From contig DATJZG010000034.1 in assembly GCA_035499295.1 (NCBI GenBank), positions 1-64,000 on the forward strand: a DNA stretch of 64,000 bases, read 5' to 3'. Made by a program: the position numbers and the translations under genes. Of this stretch, positions 50,718 to 59,865 are shown in pieces; within the stretch, counting starts at the first letter, position 1; every line of letters begins with the position of its first letter. The notes under the pieces are model-generated. The model worked only from the letters and a program-made list of their open reading frames with translations, searched no databases and was not told the DNA's origin. This stretch comes from DATJZG01 sp035499295. GTDB taxonomy: Bacteria > Myxococcota > Myxococcia > Myxococcales > Anaeromyxobacteraceae.

Positions 50718-52187
50718 CTACTGGACGAGGCTGTTCGCCCGCATGACCTCGCCCTGCTGGGAAGACAGGGTGCCCACCGAGGCCCCCGAGAGCTCCCAGA
50801 ACATGAGGTTGTCGCCGCCGCCGCAGCTCGAGCTCTTCACGCAGTCGGTCCCGGCCATGGCGTAGGGGCTCGCCACCGAGCTCGACGAGTTCTGGCAGGT
50901 GGACCCGGGGGGGGCGCAGCTGCTGCACGGGCAGATATCCGTGTCGGTGAGCGGATCGAACCACGTCCCGTCCGACTCGGTGGGGTGGTAGAGGCCGAGG
51001 AAGTGGCCGGTCTCGTGGGCGGCGATGTAGGCCACCTCGTCGGGACCGCAGGTGCGAGGGCGGATGGGGCCATTGCAGCCGCTCGACAGGTTCGCGGCCG
51101 AGGCGAGCGCGCCGCTCGACACCGTGCCGCCCACGGTGGCCGGCCCGGGGATGGTGCCGTCGAGCCCCACCGTGCTCGTGCCGGCGGGGTTGTTGGCCGT
51201 GGTGATGCGGTCGACGAGGAACAGGTTCATGGCGTTCCCGGGGCCGGAGTTGCGCAGCAGCTCGGCCACCTGCCCACAGGCGCTCACGTCGTCGGCGTCG
51301 ACCGTCTCGAGGCTGGTGGCGGTGTCGAGGTACTTCGCCTTCACGCTGTCGGGGAGGTCGACGAAGGTCGTCGCCCCGAGAGAGATCCCGGCGCCGCCGA
51401 GGAGGGTCCCTAGGGTCGAGAGCATCCGGCTCACGTTGGGATCGCGGGTGGCGACGTCGTTCTGCGCCGCGGCCTGGTAGGCGTTCGTGAGCAGGTAGAA
51501 GGTGAAGTCGATCGCGCCGCTCGCGGGAGCCGGGCCCGGCTTGAGGAGCACCGTCACCTGGTAGCTGCCGGCGGGATAGGCGTAGACGGTGCTGCACCCG
51601 GTCACGTGCGGGCACTCGTTGGCGTAGTCGCTCACCACCATCGACCAGGTCCCCGGCGGCACGCCCGCCGAGAGCATGGCGGGGGTGTTGGGGATGGTGA
51701 GCGCCCCGGCCCAGGCGGCGTCGCTGAAGTAGTAGACCGAGAGCGTGGTGGGGTTCTGGCACGTCACCGACGGCGGGTTGCAGTCCGGGTTGATGGCGTC
51801 GCCGTAGACGTCGAAGATCTGCGTTCCGCCCACGGTGATGGAATGGGGGAAGGTGGTGTTCGCGAAGGTCTGGCCGTTGATGCTCACCGTCTGGGCCGCG
51901 AGCGCGTTCGACTCCTGCTCGAGGATGGTGACGCTCGCCGTCCCCGCCGGGACATGGAAGGTGACGGTGTCGTTCACCGGGTGCACGCCGAGGTCGATCA
52001 CCCGCGCCGCCAGGGTGGCGGAGGAGGAGAACGAGCTCGGCTGGGGCGACGGGGGCGTGCAGGCGGGTGGCGGCGGCGAGGGGAGCTTCGAGGAGCTCGT
52101 GCAGGCGGCCGTGACGGCGAAGAGCGCGAGCCAGGCGGCGACGGTCGAGGGTCTCGGGGCCATTCCGCGGCAGTCTAGCCGTTTCAT
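50718..52187 (-). CDS. Zinc metalloprotease lipoprotein (HExxHxxGxxH type)
   Basis: 489-aa lipoprotein: signal TVAAWLALFAVTAAC with lipobox VTAAC, then a Ser/Pro-rich linker (SSSKLPSPPPPACTPPSPQP). A metzincin zinc motif HETGHFLGLYH is present near residue 410, with several cysteines after it, and the following MxG-type turn suggests a Met-turn (YAMAGTDC). It is likely secreted or surface-anchored. Start is ATG at 52187 because a GGAGGT ribosome-binding site lies 10 bases upstream; an internal ATG at 52163 is possible. Confidence 0.8.
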   Translation of the reverse strand: MKRLDCRGMAPRPSTVAAWLALFAVTAACTSSSKLPSPPPPACTPPSPQPSSFSSSATLAARVIDLGVHPVNDTVTFHVPAGTASVTILEQESNALAAQTVSINGQTFANTTFPHSITVGGTQIFDVYGDAINPDCNPPSVTCQNPTTLSVYYFSDAAWAGALTIPNTPAMLSAGVPPGTWSMVVSDYANECPHVTGCSTVYAYPAGSYQVTVLLKPGPAPASGAIDFTFYLLTNAYQAAAQNDVATRDPNVSRMLSTLGTLLGGAGISLGATTFVDLPDSVKAKYLDTATSLETVDADDVSACGQVAELLRNSGPGNAMNLFLVDRITTANNPAGTSTVGLDGTIPGPATVGGTVSSGALASAANLSSGCNGPIRPRTCGPDEVAYIAAHETGHFLGLYHPTESDGTWFDPLTDTDICPCSSCAPPGSTCQNSSSSVASPYAMAGTDCVKSSSCGGGDNLMFWELSGASVGTLSSQQGEVMRANSLVQ

Positions 52188-52258
52188 CCCGGCGCGCACC
52201 TCCGGAGAGAGGGGGGCGCGCGACGGATGTGTGACAACCGCGCCGGCAGAGCGACCCC

Positions 52259-53197
52259 TCAGGGAGCACCCGAGCGCGCCCGGAGCTCCTGTGGCAGCAG
52301 GGCGGCGAGGAGGAAGCGGTGGACCGGGGTGGCGACCTGCGAGGCGAGCGCGAGCCGGACCACCGCGCCGGGCTGGTCGCGGAGCTCGGAGGGCCGGCCG
52401 GCGGCGATGTCCCTCTGCATGGAGGCGGTCGATTCCGCGGGCAGCCCGTCGAGCCGCTCCAGGGTGCGGGCCACCGCATCCCCCGCGATCTGGACGCCCC
52501 GGGCGCGTGCGAGCGCCGCCACCTCCTCGAGCGCAGCGACGAGCAGATCCCGGGACTCCGGGAGCGAGCGGAAGGCGCCGAGCGGCGACCGGGTCACGGC
52601 GCCCACGGCGCCGAACGGGTCGATGAAGAGGAACTTCTCCCAGAGCGCCGCCTCCACGTCCTCGGAGACCACGGCGGTGATGCCGCCCGAGCGGATGGCC
52701 TCCGCCAGCCGGGCGAGCCGCGGGGTGCCCGCGCCGCCGAGCTCCCCCACCGTGATCTGCAGGGGCGTGCCGGTGGTCCGACCCACGCCCGGCTCCTCCA
52801 GCCAGGCGAAGACCTGGCAGAGGCCGCCGACCACCGATCCGCGCCCGAGCGCGGCCGCCAGGATCTCCGCGGCCTCCACCCCGTTCTGCAGCGGCACCAC
52901 CACCGTCCCCGCTCCCACGAGCGGCCGCAGCGAGGGCGCCACCTCGCCCACCTGCCACGCCTTCACCGCGAGGAGCACGGCGTCGACCGGACCGCGACCG
53001 GCGAGCTCGGCCGGCTCGCTCGAGGCGAACGGGCGGACCTCGCGGGTTCCCCAGGGGCCGAGGACGCGCAGGCCGCGAGAGCGGATGGCCTCGAGGCTCC
53101 TTCCGCGGGTGAGGAAGGAGACCTCCTGCCCTCCGTGTGCCAGGAGCCCGCCGAACACGCTTCCCACGCCTCCGGCGCCGACCACGACGATTCGCAT
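52259..53197 (-). CDS. 2-dehydropantoate 2-reductase-like (ApbA/PanE family)
   Basis: 312-aa Rossmann protein of the ketopantoate-reductase family: VVVGAGGVGSVFGGLLA at the N-terminus, LLAVKAWQV and VVPLQNGVEAAE in the cofactor region, and the C-terminal domain WEKFLFIDPFGAVGAVTR and EAALWEKF. The active-site Lys is probably that of LLAVKAWQV or WEKF. The family includes true PanE but also other 2-oxo-acid reductases. Start is ATG at 53197, with GGAGGG 7 bases upstream, 4 bases after the upstream gene's stop. Confidence 0.85.
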   Translation of the reverse strand: MRIVVVGAGGVGSVFGGLLAHGGQEVSFLTRGRSLEAIRSRGLRVLGPWGTREVRPFASSEPAELAGRGPVDAVLLAVKAWQVGEVAPSLRPLVGAGTVVVPLQNGVEAAEILAAALGRGSVVGGLCQVFAWLEEPGVGRTTGTPLQITVGELGGAGTPRLARLAEAIRSGGITAVVSEDVEAALWEKFLFIDPFGAVGAVTRSPLGAFRSLPESRDLLVAALEEVAALARARGVQIAGDAVARTLERLDGLPAESTASMQRDIAAGRPSELRDQPGAVVRLALASQVATPVHRFLLAALLPQELRARSGAP

Positions 53198-53201
53198 GGA
53201 G

Positions 53202-53912
53202 CTACCCTCCGATGGCAAGGCGCGCGAAGCGCCCGAAGACCTGGCGGCCGAGCCGCTCCCCCTCCGCGGCGAACCGGGCGGTGTCGCGGAGGATGAGACC
53301 GGGATCTACTCCGGCCCGGAGAAGATCGCCGCCGAAGGCGCGGGCCATCCCCTCCACCTGGGCCCTTCCCGCCTCGAGGTGGAAGAGGAGCCCGTAGGCC
53401 CGGTCGCGGCGGAAGGCCTGGGTCTCGGTGCCGGCGGAGCGGGCGAGGTGCGCCGCGCCTCCCGGCAGGGCGAACACGTCCCCGTGCCAGTGGAGGGCGG
53501 GGAAGAAGGGCGGGAGCCCGCCCAGGAGCGGATCGGCGCGGGCGGCCTCGGAGAGCTCCACCGGGGCCCAGCCGATCTCCGGCGCCGGACCGCGGGACAC
53601 CCGCGCCCCGAGCGCCGCGGCGAGGAGCTGGCTTCCCAGGCAGATCCCGAGGACGGGAAGGGAGAGGGAGAGGGCGGACTCGACGAGGGCGAGCTCGTCC
53701 CGCAGGTGCGGGAGCGAGCCCGAGTCGCCGACCCCCATCGGGCCCCCCATCACCACCAGCCCCGAGAGCCCGGCAGCCGAGCGCGGCACCGGGTCGCGGC
53801 GGTGCACCCGCACCACCGACACCTCCAGCCCCGCCCGCCGGAGCTCCTCCTCCACCAGGCCCGGCGGCTCCTCGGCGACGTGCTCGACGGCGAGGATCCG
53901 GGCGGCGGCCAT
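53202..53912 (-). CDS. Class I glutamine amidotransferase (GMP synthase-like)
   Basis: 236-aa stand-alone class I amidotransferase: the nucleophile elbow GICLGSQLLA has Cys91, and the His/Glu of the triad are in LLFHLEAG. GGPMGVGDSGSLPHL is a typical oxyanion-region loop. Such proteins hydrolyse glutamine or gamma-glutamyl compounds, or transfer amide nitrogen. It is followed by the ketopantoate-reductase-like gene. The acceptor is unknown. Confidence 0.85.
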   Translation of the reverse strand: MAAARILAVEHVAEEPPGLVEEELRRAGLEVSVVRVHRRDPVPRSAAGLSGLVVMGGPMGVGDSGSLPHLRDELALVESALSLSLPVLGICLGSQLLAAALGARVSRGPAPEIGWAPVELSEAARADPLLGGLPPFFPALHWHGDVFALPGGAAHLARSAGTETQAFRRDRAYGLLFHLEAGRAQVEGMARAFGGDLLRAGVDPGLILRDTARFAAEGERLGRQVFGRFARLAIGG

Positions 53913-54002
53913 GGCGACGCGATTCTAGCCACCGCCCTGGCCCGGACGGAGGGCCACATGGGTGTAGTGGAGGACCGTTGGCCGCGCGATTAACTCTGGC
54001 CG

Positions 54003-54701
54003 ATGATCACCGTTCGACGCTCCGAGGAGCGCGGCCACTTCGACCACGGCTGGCTCGACACCCGCCACACCTTCTCCTTCGCCGACTATCGCGATCCGGA
54101 GCACATGGGCTTCCGCTCGCTCCGGGTCCTGAACGAGGACCGGGTTTTGCCCGGGCAGGGGTTCGGCGTCCACGGCCACCGCGACATGGAGATCCTGTCG
54201 GTGGTGGTGGCGGGCGCGCTCGCGCACCGGGACAGCCTCGGGACGGGCTCGACCATCCGGCCCGGCGAGCTCCAGCGCATGACCGCCGGGACCGGGATCC
54301 GCCACAGCGAGTTCAACGCCTCGAAGGAGGAGCCGGTCCACTTCCTCCAGATCTGGATCCTCCCCGAGCGGGAGGGGCTCGAGCCGAGCTACGAGCAGAG
54401 GCCCTTCGGGGCCGAGGAGAAGCGCGGGAAGTTCCGTCTCGTCGCCTCTCCCGACGGGGCCGAGGGGTCGCTCACGATCCACCAGGATGCGCGCGTCTAT
54501 GCGAGCCTCCTCGAACCTGGCGCGGAGGTCCGCCACGCCCTCGGGCCCGGCCGCCACGCCTGGCTCCAGGTGGTGTCCGGCGCCGTCCAGCTGAACTCCC
54601 GGTCGCTCCGCGCCGGGGACGGGGCCGCCATCTCCGGGGAGGCCGCCGTGGTCGTGCGCGCCGCCGAGAGCTCGGACCTCCTCCTTCTCGACCTCGCCTG
54701 A
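54003..54701 (+). CDS. Pirin family protein (YhhW-like quercetin dioxygenase)
   Basis: 232-aa two-domain cupin of the pirin family. The N-terminal FDHGWLDTRHTFSFADYRDP, the metal-binding FGVHGHRDMEILSVVVAG with His, His and Glu, and AGTGIRHSEFNAS are all diagnostic. YhhW has quercetin 2,3-dioxygenase activity. Start ATG 54003. Monocistronic and divergent from the amidotransferase gene. Confidence 0.9.
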   Translation: MITVRRSEERGHFDHGWLDTRHTFSFADYRDPEHMGFRSLRVLNEDRVLPGQGFGVHGHRDMEILSVVVAGALAHRDSLGTGSTIRPGELQRMTAGTGIRHSEFNASKEEPVHFLQIWILPEREGLEPSYEQRPFGAEEKRGKFRLVASPDGAEGSLTIHQDARVYASLLEPGAEVRHALGPGRHAWLQVVSGAVQLNSRSLRAGDGAAISGEAAVVVRAAESSDLLLLDLA

Positions 54702-54794
54702 CCCGGGCGGGTGCTTGCCGCTCGCGCGGGGCCATCGCTTCGACAATTGGCCGCACTCTCCCGCCCCGCGGTTTGCCCTATGACTGGGGGGGCG

Positions 54795-55294
54795 ATGACC
54801 GGCCCGGCAAGATCGTCCCGGCGAGCGCTCGCGGCCGTCGCCCTGGCGCTCTCGGCCGCGGCCTTCCGTGGGGGAGGTGGCCGGGCCGAAGGGCCAGCTC
54901 GGCCTCGAGCTCGACTTCCAGTGGCTGAGCCAGACCGCCGGCGGGGACGTGCCCGGCACCCTGGACGTCCTCAACCAGTACTCGATCCTCTTCACCGCTG
55001 CCTACACGCCCGTCGAGCGCCTCAACCTGGTCGTCACCCTCCCCTACTTGTGGAAGAAACTGCGGAACCAGGCCGCCGACGGGACCCGGACGCTCACCTC
55101 CAGCCTGAACGGCGTCGGCGACCTGCAGTTCGGGGTGCGCTGGTTCGTCTGGGACCAGATCGACTTCGGGAACCGCACGCACCAGTCGCTCTCGGTGAAT
55201 GCGGGCACCTTCGCCCCCACCGGCGCCAACGACGCCACCGTGAACGGCGTGCGCGTCGACGAGCACCGGCGGGCTCCGCTACGACGTCTTCTAG
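54795..55294 (+). pseudogene. Broken outer-membrane beta-barrel protein gene
   Basis: ATG 54795 (or 54780) begins a signal peptide (RALAAVALALSAAAF) in one frame; the barrel sequence LGLELDFQWLSQTAGGD... continues in another frame from about 54868. Removing one G from the run of five Gs near 54870 restores a continuous frame (AAFRGEVAGPKGQ). The barrel reads on through YSILFTAAYTPVERLNLVVT and GDLQFGVRWFVWDQ to about 55257, then the frame changes again and the end STGGLRYDVF stops at 55294. About 165 residues remain, so a middle or C-terminal portion is missing. Either a decayed gene or a sequencing error plus an internal deletion. Confidence 0.6.
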
Positions 55295-55312
55295 CCGGGC
55301 CGCCAGCGGCGC

Positions 55313-55936
55313 TCACAGCTCCTTCTGCTTGGGGCGCGACTCGGCGAGCTTCTGCGCCTCGGCCTCCACCGCCGAGATGACCGACGGCACCTGGGAGCGG
55401 TTCGCGATGTTCACCAGCCAGGCCGGAAGGGCGCCCCCGGGGTCGAGGGAGATGCGATAGCGGAAGGAGGTCCTCCCCCCCGCGGGCGAGATCGTCCAGG
55501 CGCCGCGGTTGGCGCGCACGTGGGTGGGGCCGTCGGGTGGCTTGCCGTGGCTGTCGTCGAGATCCCAGGCGAGCTCGAAGTCTCCTCCCCGGTCGGTGTC
55601 GTCGACCAAGACCTCCATGCGGAAGGCGTAGTCGTGCGCGCCCACGAAGGGTGGCTCGTAGCGCTCGTAGGCCCAGATGGCCCGGCAGCCGGGGAGGTCG
55701 CTGGCGCCTTCGCGGCAGCCCTCCCGGTGCAAGAGGCGGCGCTCCGCCAGGTACGGGCTGATGCGGTCGTAGCTCCAGCCCCGCGCGAGCACCTCGCGGA
55801 CCGCCCAGGCGGGCGCCCGCAGGGTCCCCTCGGCCCGCAGGGCGACGACGTCGGTGCCCTGCTCCTCCATCCGGTAGAGGCTTCCCTGGGGAAAGGTGGC
55901 GACGAGGACCCAGGCGGCGAGCGAGGCGAGGCGCAT
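55313..55936 (-). CDS. START/SRPBCC-like exported protein
   Basis: 207-aa protein beginning with a hydrophobic leader (LASLAAWVLVATFPQGSLY). The rest has the START/polyketide-cyclase pattern: LRAEGTLRAPAWAVREVLARG, PFVGAHDYAFRMEVLVD, GAWTISPAGGRTSFRYRISLDPGG and a long C-terminal helix (VISAVEAEAQKLAE). Such proteins bind lipids or hydrophobic ligands. Start is ATG at 55936. Convergent with the broken barrel gene. Confidence 0.75.
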   Translation of the reverse strand: MRLASLAAWVLVATFPQGSLYRMEEQGTDVVALRAEGTLRAPAWAVREVLARGWSYDRISPYLAERRLLHREGCREGASDLPGCRAIWAYERYEPPFVGAHDYAFRMEVLVDDTDRGGDFELAWDLDDSHGKPPDGPTHVRANRGAWTISPAGGRTSFRYRISLDPGGALPAWLVNIANRSQVPSVISAVEAEAQKLAESRPKQKEL

Positions 55937-56041
55937 CTCGCTTCGAGCATAGCGGATCGCCCCCCGACCGGCCACGGAGCGGGCTCGCCGGCTCCACTCG
56001 CAGCGCACGGAGGCGAGGCCGCGGTCGACCGCACCGACCCG

Positions 56042-56071
56042 TCACACAAGCCGCGGGTGCTGCGCTACACT
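56042..56071 (+). promoter_or_regulatory. Candidate promoter of the Ppx/GppA gene
   Basis: TCACAC (56042-56047) and TACACT (56066-56071) are 18 bases apart, giving a start site near 56078 and a leader of about 20 bases containing GGAGGG before the TTG/GTG start codons. Confidence 0.4.
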
Positions 56072-56098
56072 CGCCCTCCCGCGAGCCCGGAGGGCCGA

Positions 56099-57598
56099 TT
56101 GGTTCCAGTGCCGCACGCCCCCGTCCTGGGCGCCATCGACGTAGGCACCAACGCCGTCCGGCTCGAGCTCGCTCGCCCCCTGCCCGACGGCTCGTTCGAC
56201 ATGATCCACACCGAGCGCGACCCGGTGCGGCCCGGCGAGGGGGTCTTCCGGACCGGGCGCATCCCGCGCGAGGTGGAGGACCGCCTCGTCGCCACGCTGC
56301 GCCGCTACTCGGCGCTGGTGCGGCGTCACCGAGCCACGGTGCGCGCCGTCGCCACCAGCGCCATCCGCGAGGCCAAGAACGGGCCGGACGTGGTCGAGCG
56401 GGTGCGGCGCGAGACCGGCATCGAGCTCGAGGTGGTCTCCGGGCAGGAGGAGGCGCGCCTCATCTGCCTCGGGGTGTTGCGCGGGAAGGCTCCGCACCTG
56501 CGCAACCTGCTCGTCGACATCGGGGGCGGCTCCACGGAGATCGCGATGTCCGTGGGCGAGCGCCCCTCGAGCCTGCACAGCGTCTCCATCGGCTCGGTGC
56601 GCCTCGCCGAGACCTTCGACTGCATGGGGCGCGTTCCCCCGGCGCGGCTCGAGCTCATGCGGACCTTCGCGAGCGAGGCCTTCCAGAAGTCCCTCCCTCG
56701 CTTCACCCACCCGCACCACGCGCTCGGGAGCTCCGGCACCATCGGCAGCATCGTCGCCTTCGCCGCCGAGCAGGGGGAGCGCCGGGTCACCCTGAAGCGC
56801 CTGCGCAAGGCGGTGCGCTCGCTCGCCGGCATGACGCTCGAGCAGCGCCGCCGCGTCTTCGACGCGCGCCGCGCCGAGATCGTGGTCGCGGGCGCGGTCA
56901 TCCTCGAGGCGGTGATGCAGCAGCTGCAGCTGGAGAGCGTCACCGCCGTCGACACCGGGCTGCGCCACGGCTTGCTCGTCGACCTGCTGCGCCGGCTGCG
57001 CAAGACGGGCGCCGACGCCACCACCGGGGAGGCGGCGCGCGCGCTCGGGCGCCGCTTCGCCTTCGACGAGGCGCACGCCAGCCAGGTGGCACGGGTGGCG
57101 CTGCGGCTCTTCGACGATCTGGCCTTGCTGCACCGGCTCCCCGCCTCGGCTCGGCCGGTGCTGGAGGCGGGCGCGCTCCTGCACGACGTCGGCAACGCCG
57201 TCTCCTACTCGCGCCACCACAAGCACACCTACTACCTGGTGGCGAACGCCGACATCCCCGGGTTCTCCGATCACGAGCGACAGCTGGTGGCGCTCGTGGC
57301 CCGCTTCCACCGCCGCAGCCCCCCGGAGCGCGACCGCCCCGAGCTGAAGGACCTGACCGAGGGCGACTTCCGGCTGGTGCGGAAGCTCGCCACCCTCCTG
57401 CGGCTCGCCGACTCCTTCGACCGCAGCCACCACCAGGTGGTCCGGAGCCTGCGGGCGCAGTTGGTGGGAACCGGGGTGCGGGTGTCGCTCGTGTCGAGGC
57501 ACCCCGTCGACCTCGAGATCTGGGACGCGCAGCGCGAGGCGGCCCTCTTCCGGCAGGTGTTCGGCAAGCGGCTCGATCTCGCCGCCACCCGGCGCTAG
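56099..57598 (+). CDS. Ppx/GppA phosphatase with C-terminal HD domain
   Basis: 499-aa protein of the exopolyphosphatase/guanosine pentaphosphate phosphatase family. The actin-like fold shows AIDVGTNAVRLEL at the N-terminus, ATSAIREAKNG, EEARLICLGVL and LVDIGGGSTEIAMSV, then ALGSSGTIGSI. From about residue 335 the HD domain has GALLHDVGNAVSYSRHHKHTYYLV. It hydrolyses polyphosphate or pppGpp in the stringent response. GGAGGG at 56089 favours TTG 56099 as start; GTG 56108 gives 3 fewer residues. Confidence 0.85.
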   Translation: MVPVPHAPVLGAIDVGTNAVRLELARPLPDGSFDMIHTERDPVRPGEGVFRTGRIPREVEDRLVATLRRYSALVRRHRATVRAVATSAIREAKNGPDVVERVRRETGIELEVVSGQEEARLICLGVLRGKAPHLRNLLVDIGGGSTEIAMSVGERPSSLHSVSIGSVRLAETFDCMGRVPPARLELMRTFASEAFQKSLPRFTHPHHALGSSGTIGSIVAFAAEQGERRVTLKRLRKAVRSLAGMTLEQRRRVFDARRAEIVVAGAVILEAVMQQLQLESVTAVDTGLRHGLLVDLLRRLRKTGADATTGEAARALGRRFAFDEAHASQVARVALRLFDDLALLHRLPASARPVLEAGALLHDVGNAVSYSRHHKHTYYLVANADIPGFSDHERQLVALVARFHRRSPPERDRPELKDLTEGDFRLVRKLATLLRLADSFDRSHHQVVRSLRAQLVGTGVRVSLVSRHPVDLEIWDAQREAALFRQVFGKRLDLAATRR

Positions 57599-57663
57599 CC
57601 GGGGGGGCGGCCGGCGAGATGGTGGGCGCCGGGGACCCGTGCTAAACGACGGGCGCCCTCGTC

Positions 57664-57681
57664 GGCCCCCGCGGGGGGGCC
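57664..57681. terminator. G+C-rich hairpin between Ppx and Yip1 genes
   Basis: GGCCCCC (57664-57670) and GGGGGCC (57675-57681) form a 7-bp stem with a 4-base loop, 66 bases beyond the Ppx stop. No T-run follows. It may end the Ppx transcript before the export operon. Confidence 0.35.
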
Positions 57682-57774
57682 GGGTCCCCCACGAGGGAAC
57701 GCCGCCCGCGAGCGCGGTCGCCTGAAATACCGCGCCTTCTCCTGCGTTGTGACGGGAATCACCCCGGGAGCGCC

Positions 57775-58479
57775 ATGTCCACCACCCTGTCCATGCCCGA
57801 GGCGACGACGGCGCCGGGTCTCGTCGGGCGCCTCGCCCTGCGCCGCCGCCCCTTCCTCCCGCTCGGCCTCGCCACCTTGGTGGCGCTCCTCCTCGCGGCG
57901 CTCGCCTCGCCGCGCGTCGACTACGAGAGGGCAGCCGAGGAGGCCATCGAACGGGAAGAGAGCTCCTCCCAGCTCTCGCCGCACGAGCGCGAGACCGCGC
58001 TCGCCACCGCGCGCCGGGTGGGGTCGCTCGGCGCCTACCTGGGGGCCGCGGCCGGGACCGGCCTGTGGGCGTTCGGGGCGGCGCTCTGCCTGTGGATCGG
58101 CTTCAAGGTGGTGGGCGGCCGACCGGACCTCCGCGGAGCCCTCACCGCCGCCTGCCTGGGCCTCGTGCCGGGGGCGATGGAGCGGCTCCTCGCCCTCCCC
58201 GCCCTGCTCTCCCGCTCCCGCATCGCCCCAGTCGAGGTCGACCGGCTCCTCCCGGCGAGCCTCGGCGCCCTCCTTCCGGCCGGGACGCGGAGCCCGCTCG
58301 CCTCGCTGCTGTGGTCCCTCGACCTCTTCTCGCTCCTCTCGGTGGCGGTGGTGTCGTGCGCCATGGCCGCCGTCGCCGGGGTCTCGATGCGCCGCTCCCT
58401 CCTCACCACGGCCGCGCTCTGGCTCGGCTACGTGGCCGTCTTCCGGGTCGCCTTGCCCACCTTCGGAGGCCCGCCCTAA
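57775..58479 (+). CDS. Yip1-like multi-pass membrane protein
   Basis: 234-aa membrane protein with about five hydrophobic segments (GLATLVALLLAALAS, GLWAFGAALCLWIGF, AALTAACLGLVPGAM-like LTAACLGLVPGAMERLL, LFSLLSVAVVSCAM, WLGYVAVFRVAL). Its arrangement recalls Yip1/DUF1282-type proteins that are often placed ahead of MacB/TolC operons. The link to the downstream export genes is positional. Four bases separate it from the TolC-like gene, so it is co-translated with the operon. Confidence 0.7.
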   Translation: MSTTLSMPEATTAPGLVGRLALRRRPFLPLGLATLVALLLAALASPRVDYERAAEEAIEREESSSQLSPHERETALATARRVGSLGAYLGAAAGTGLWAFGAALCLWIGFKVVGGRPDLRGALTAACLGLVPGAMERLLALPALLSRSRIAPVEVDRLLPASLGALLPAGTRSPLASLLWSLDLFSLLSVAVVSCAMAAVAGVSMRRSLLTTAALWLGYVAVFRVALPTFGGPP

Positions 58480-58482
58480 GCC

Positions 58483-59844
58483 ATGCGCCTCCGCTCGTTC
58501 CTCGCCATCTTCCTCTCCCTCGCCTTCGCGCCGGACGCCCGGGCGGGCGCGCCGCTCACCCTCGACGACGCGCTCGCCGCGGCCGCCAAGGCCAACCTGG
58601 ACCTCCGGCTCGCGGGCACCGACCGGGCCGGCGCCGACGTCGAGGAGTACGCGAGCTGGTCGGGCGTCCTCCCCCGCCTCGACCTGCAGGCGCAGTTCGG
58701 CAACAACTACAACTCGGCCGGGCAGCAGCTCACCATCACCCCCGTCTCCCTGCAGCCGCTCGCCTACGAGAAGCTCGTCGTCCCCATCCCCTCCGCCGAC
58801 TTCGAGAACTACCTCCTCGCCCTCACGCTCAGCCTGCCCCTCTTCGACGGCTTCACCTCCTGGGCTCGCATCTCCGAGAGCCAGGCGCTCGCCCGCGCCT
58901 CGAGGAAGCAGTACGACGAGGCTGCGCTCTCGGTGGCCGCGACCGTCACCGCCCGCTTCTACGAGGTGGTGCGTGCGGAGAAGAGCCTGGAGGTGCTGGA
59001 GGAGGCGGCCCGGCGCAGCGAGGAGCTCGTCCGCCGCACCGACGCTCTCTACCAGGCCGGGCGCGCCCAGCGCGCCGACACCTACTCGTCCCGGGTGACC
59101 CTCGGCAACGACCGCATCGCCCTGGAGCAGCAGCGCTCCCGCCTCGCCGACGCGCGGGTGGCGCTTTCCACCGCCATCGGCCGCGACGCCGACCCCGAGA
59201 TGCGGGTGGTACCGTCGGGGGCTCTCGAGGAGCAGGACTCCTGGGAGCCGCCGCCGCAGGGGGAGCTGGTGGAGCTGGCGAAGAGGATGCGCCCCCTGCT
59301 CGCCGCCGACCGGGAGCGCGTCGCCGCCGCCGGCCAGGAGGTGCGCGCCGCCCAGGGAGGCTACTGGCCCGCCGTCTCGGCCCAGGTCAGCTACGCACGC
59401 CAGAGCCCCTGGCTCACCGGCACCTACGGCGTCTACGGGGACCTGAGCCAGCAGTACGCCGTCACCGCCGGCATCACCGTGAACTGGAACCTCTTCGAGG
59501 GGAGGGCGACGAGCGCGGCCGTGCAGCGGGCCAACGTCAGCGAGGAGCGCGCCCGTCTCCAGGCGGAGCAGGCACTCCAGCAGGTCACCGGCGACATCGC
59601 CCGCGCCCGGTCCTCCTACGTGGTGCTGGCCCGATCGGCATCGCTCGCCGCCGAGAGCCTGCGCGCCGCCGAGGAGAACCTGCGCCTCGCCAAGACCCGC
59701 TTCGAGGCCGGCGCGGCCACCCAGCTCGAGATCACCGACGCGCTCCTCAAGCTCACCCAGTCGCAGCTCGCCCTGTTGCAGGTCCGGGTCGACACCGTCA
59801 TCGCCCGCTCGGACCTGAACCGCGCCGTGGGCGGCGCCCTGTAG
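58483..59844 (+). CDS. TolC family outer-membrane efflux protein
   Basis: 453-aa protein with a signal peptide (FLAIFLSLAFAPDARAG) and the TolC duplicated coiled-coil pattern: LTLDDALAAAAKANLDLR at the start of the first repeat, NYLLALTLSLPLFDGFTSW, and AVTAGITVNWNLFEGRATS at the start of the second repeat. It forms the outer-membrane duct for the export pump encoded just downstream. Confidence 0.92.
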   Translation: MRLRSFLAIFLSLAFAPDARAGAPLTLDDALAAAAKANLDLRLAGTDRAGADVEEYASWSGVLPRLDLQAQFGNNYNSAGQQLTITPVSLQPLAYEKLVVPIPSADFENYLLALTLSLPLFDGFTSWARISESQALARASRKQYDEAALSVAATVTARFYEVVRAEKSLEVLEEAARRSEELVRRTDALYQAGRAQRADTYSSRVTLGNDRIALEQQRSRLADARVALSTAIGRDADPEMRVVPSGALEEQDSWEPPPQGELVELAKRMRPLLAADRERVAAAGQEVRAAQGGYWPAVSAQVSYARQSPWLTGTYGVYGDLSQQYAVTAGITVNWNLFEGRATSAAVQRANVSEERARLQAEQALQQVTGDIARARSSYVVLARSASLAAESLRAAEENLRLAKTRFEAGAATQLEITDALLKLTQSQLALLQVRVDTVIARSDLNRAVGGAL

Positions 59845-59865
59845 CCGAAAGGAAGCCCTCCCGTG

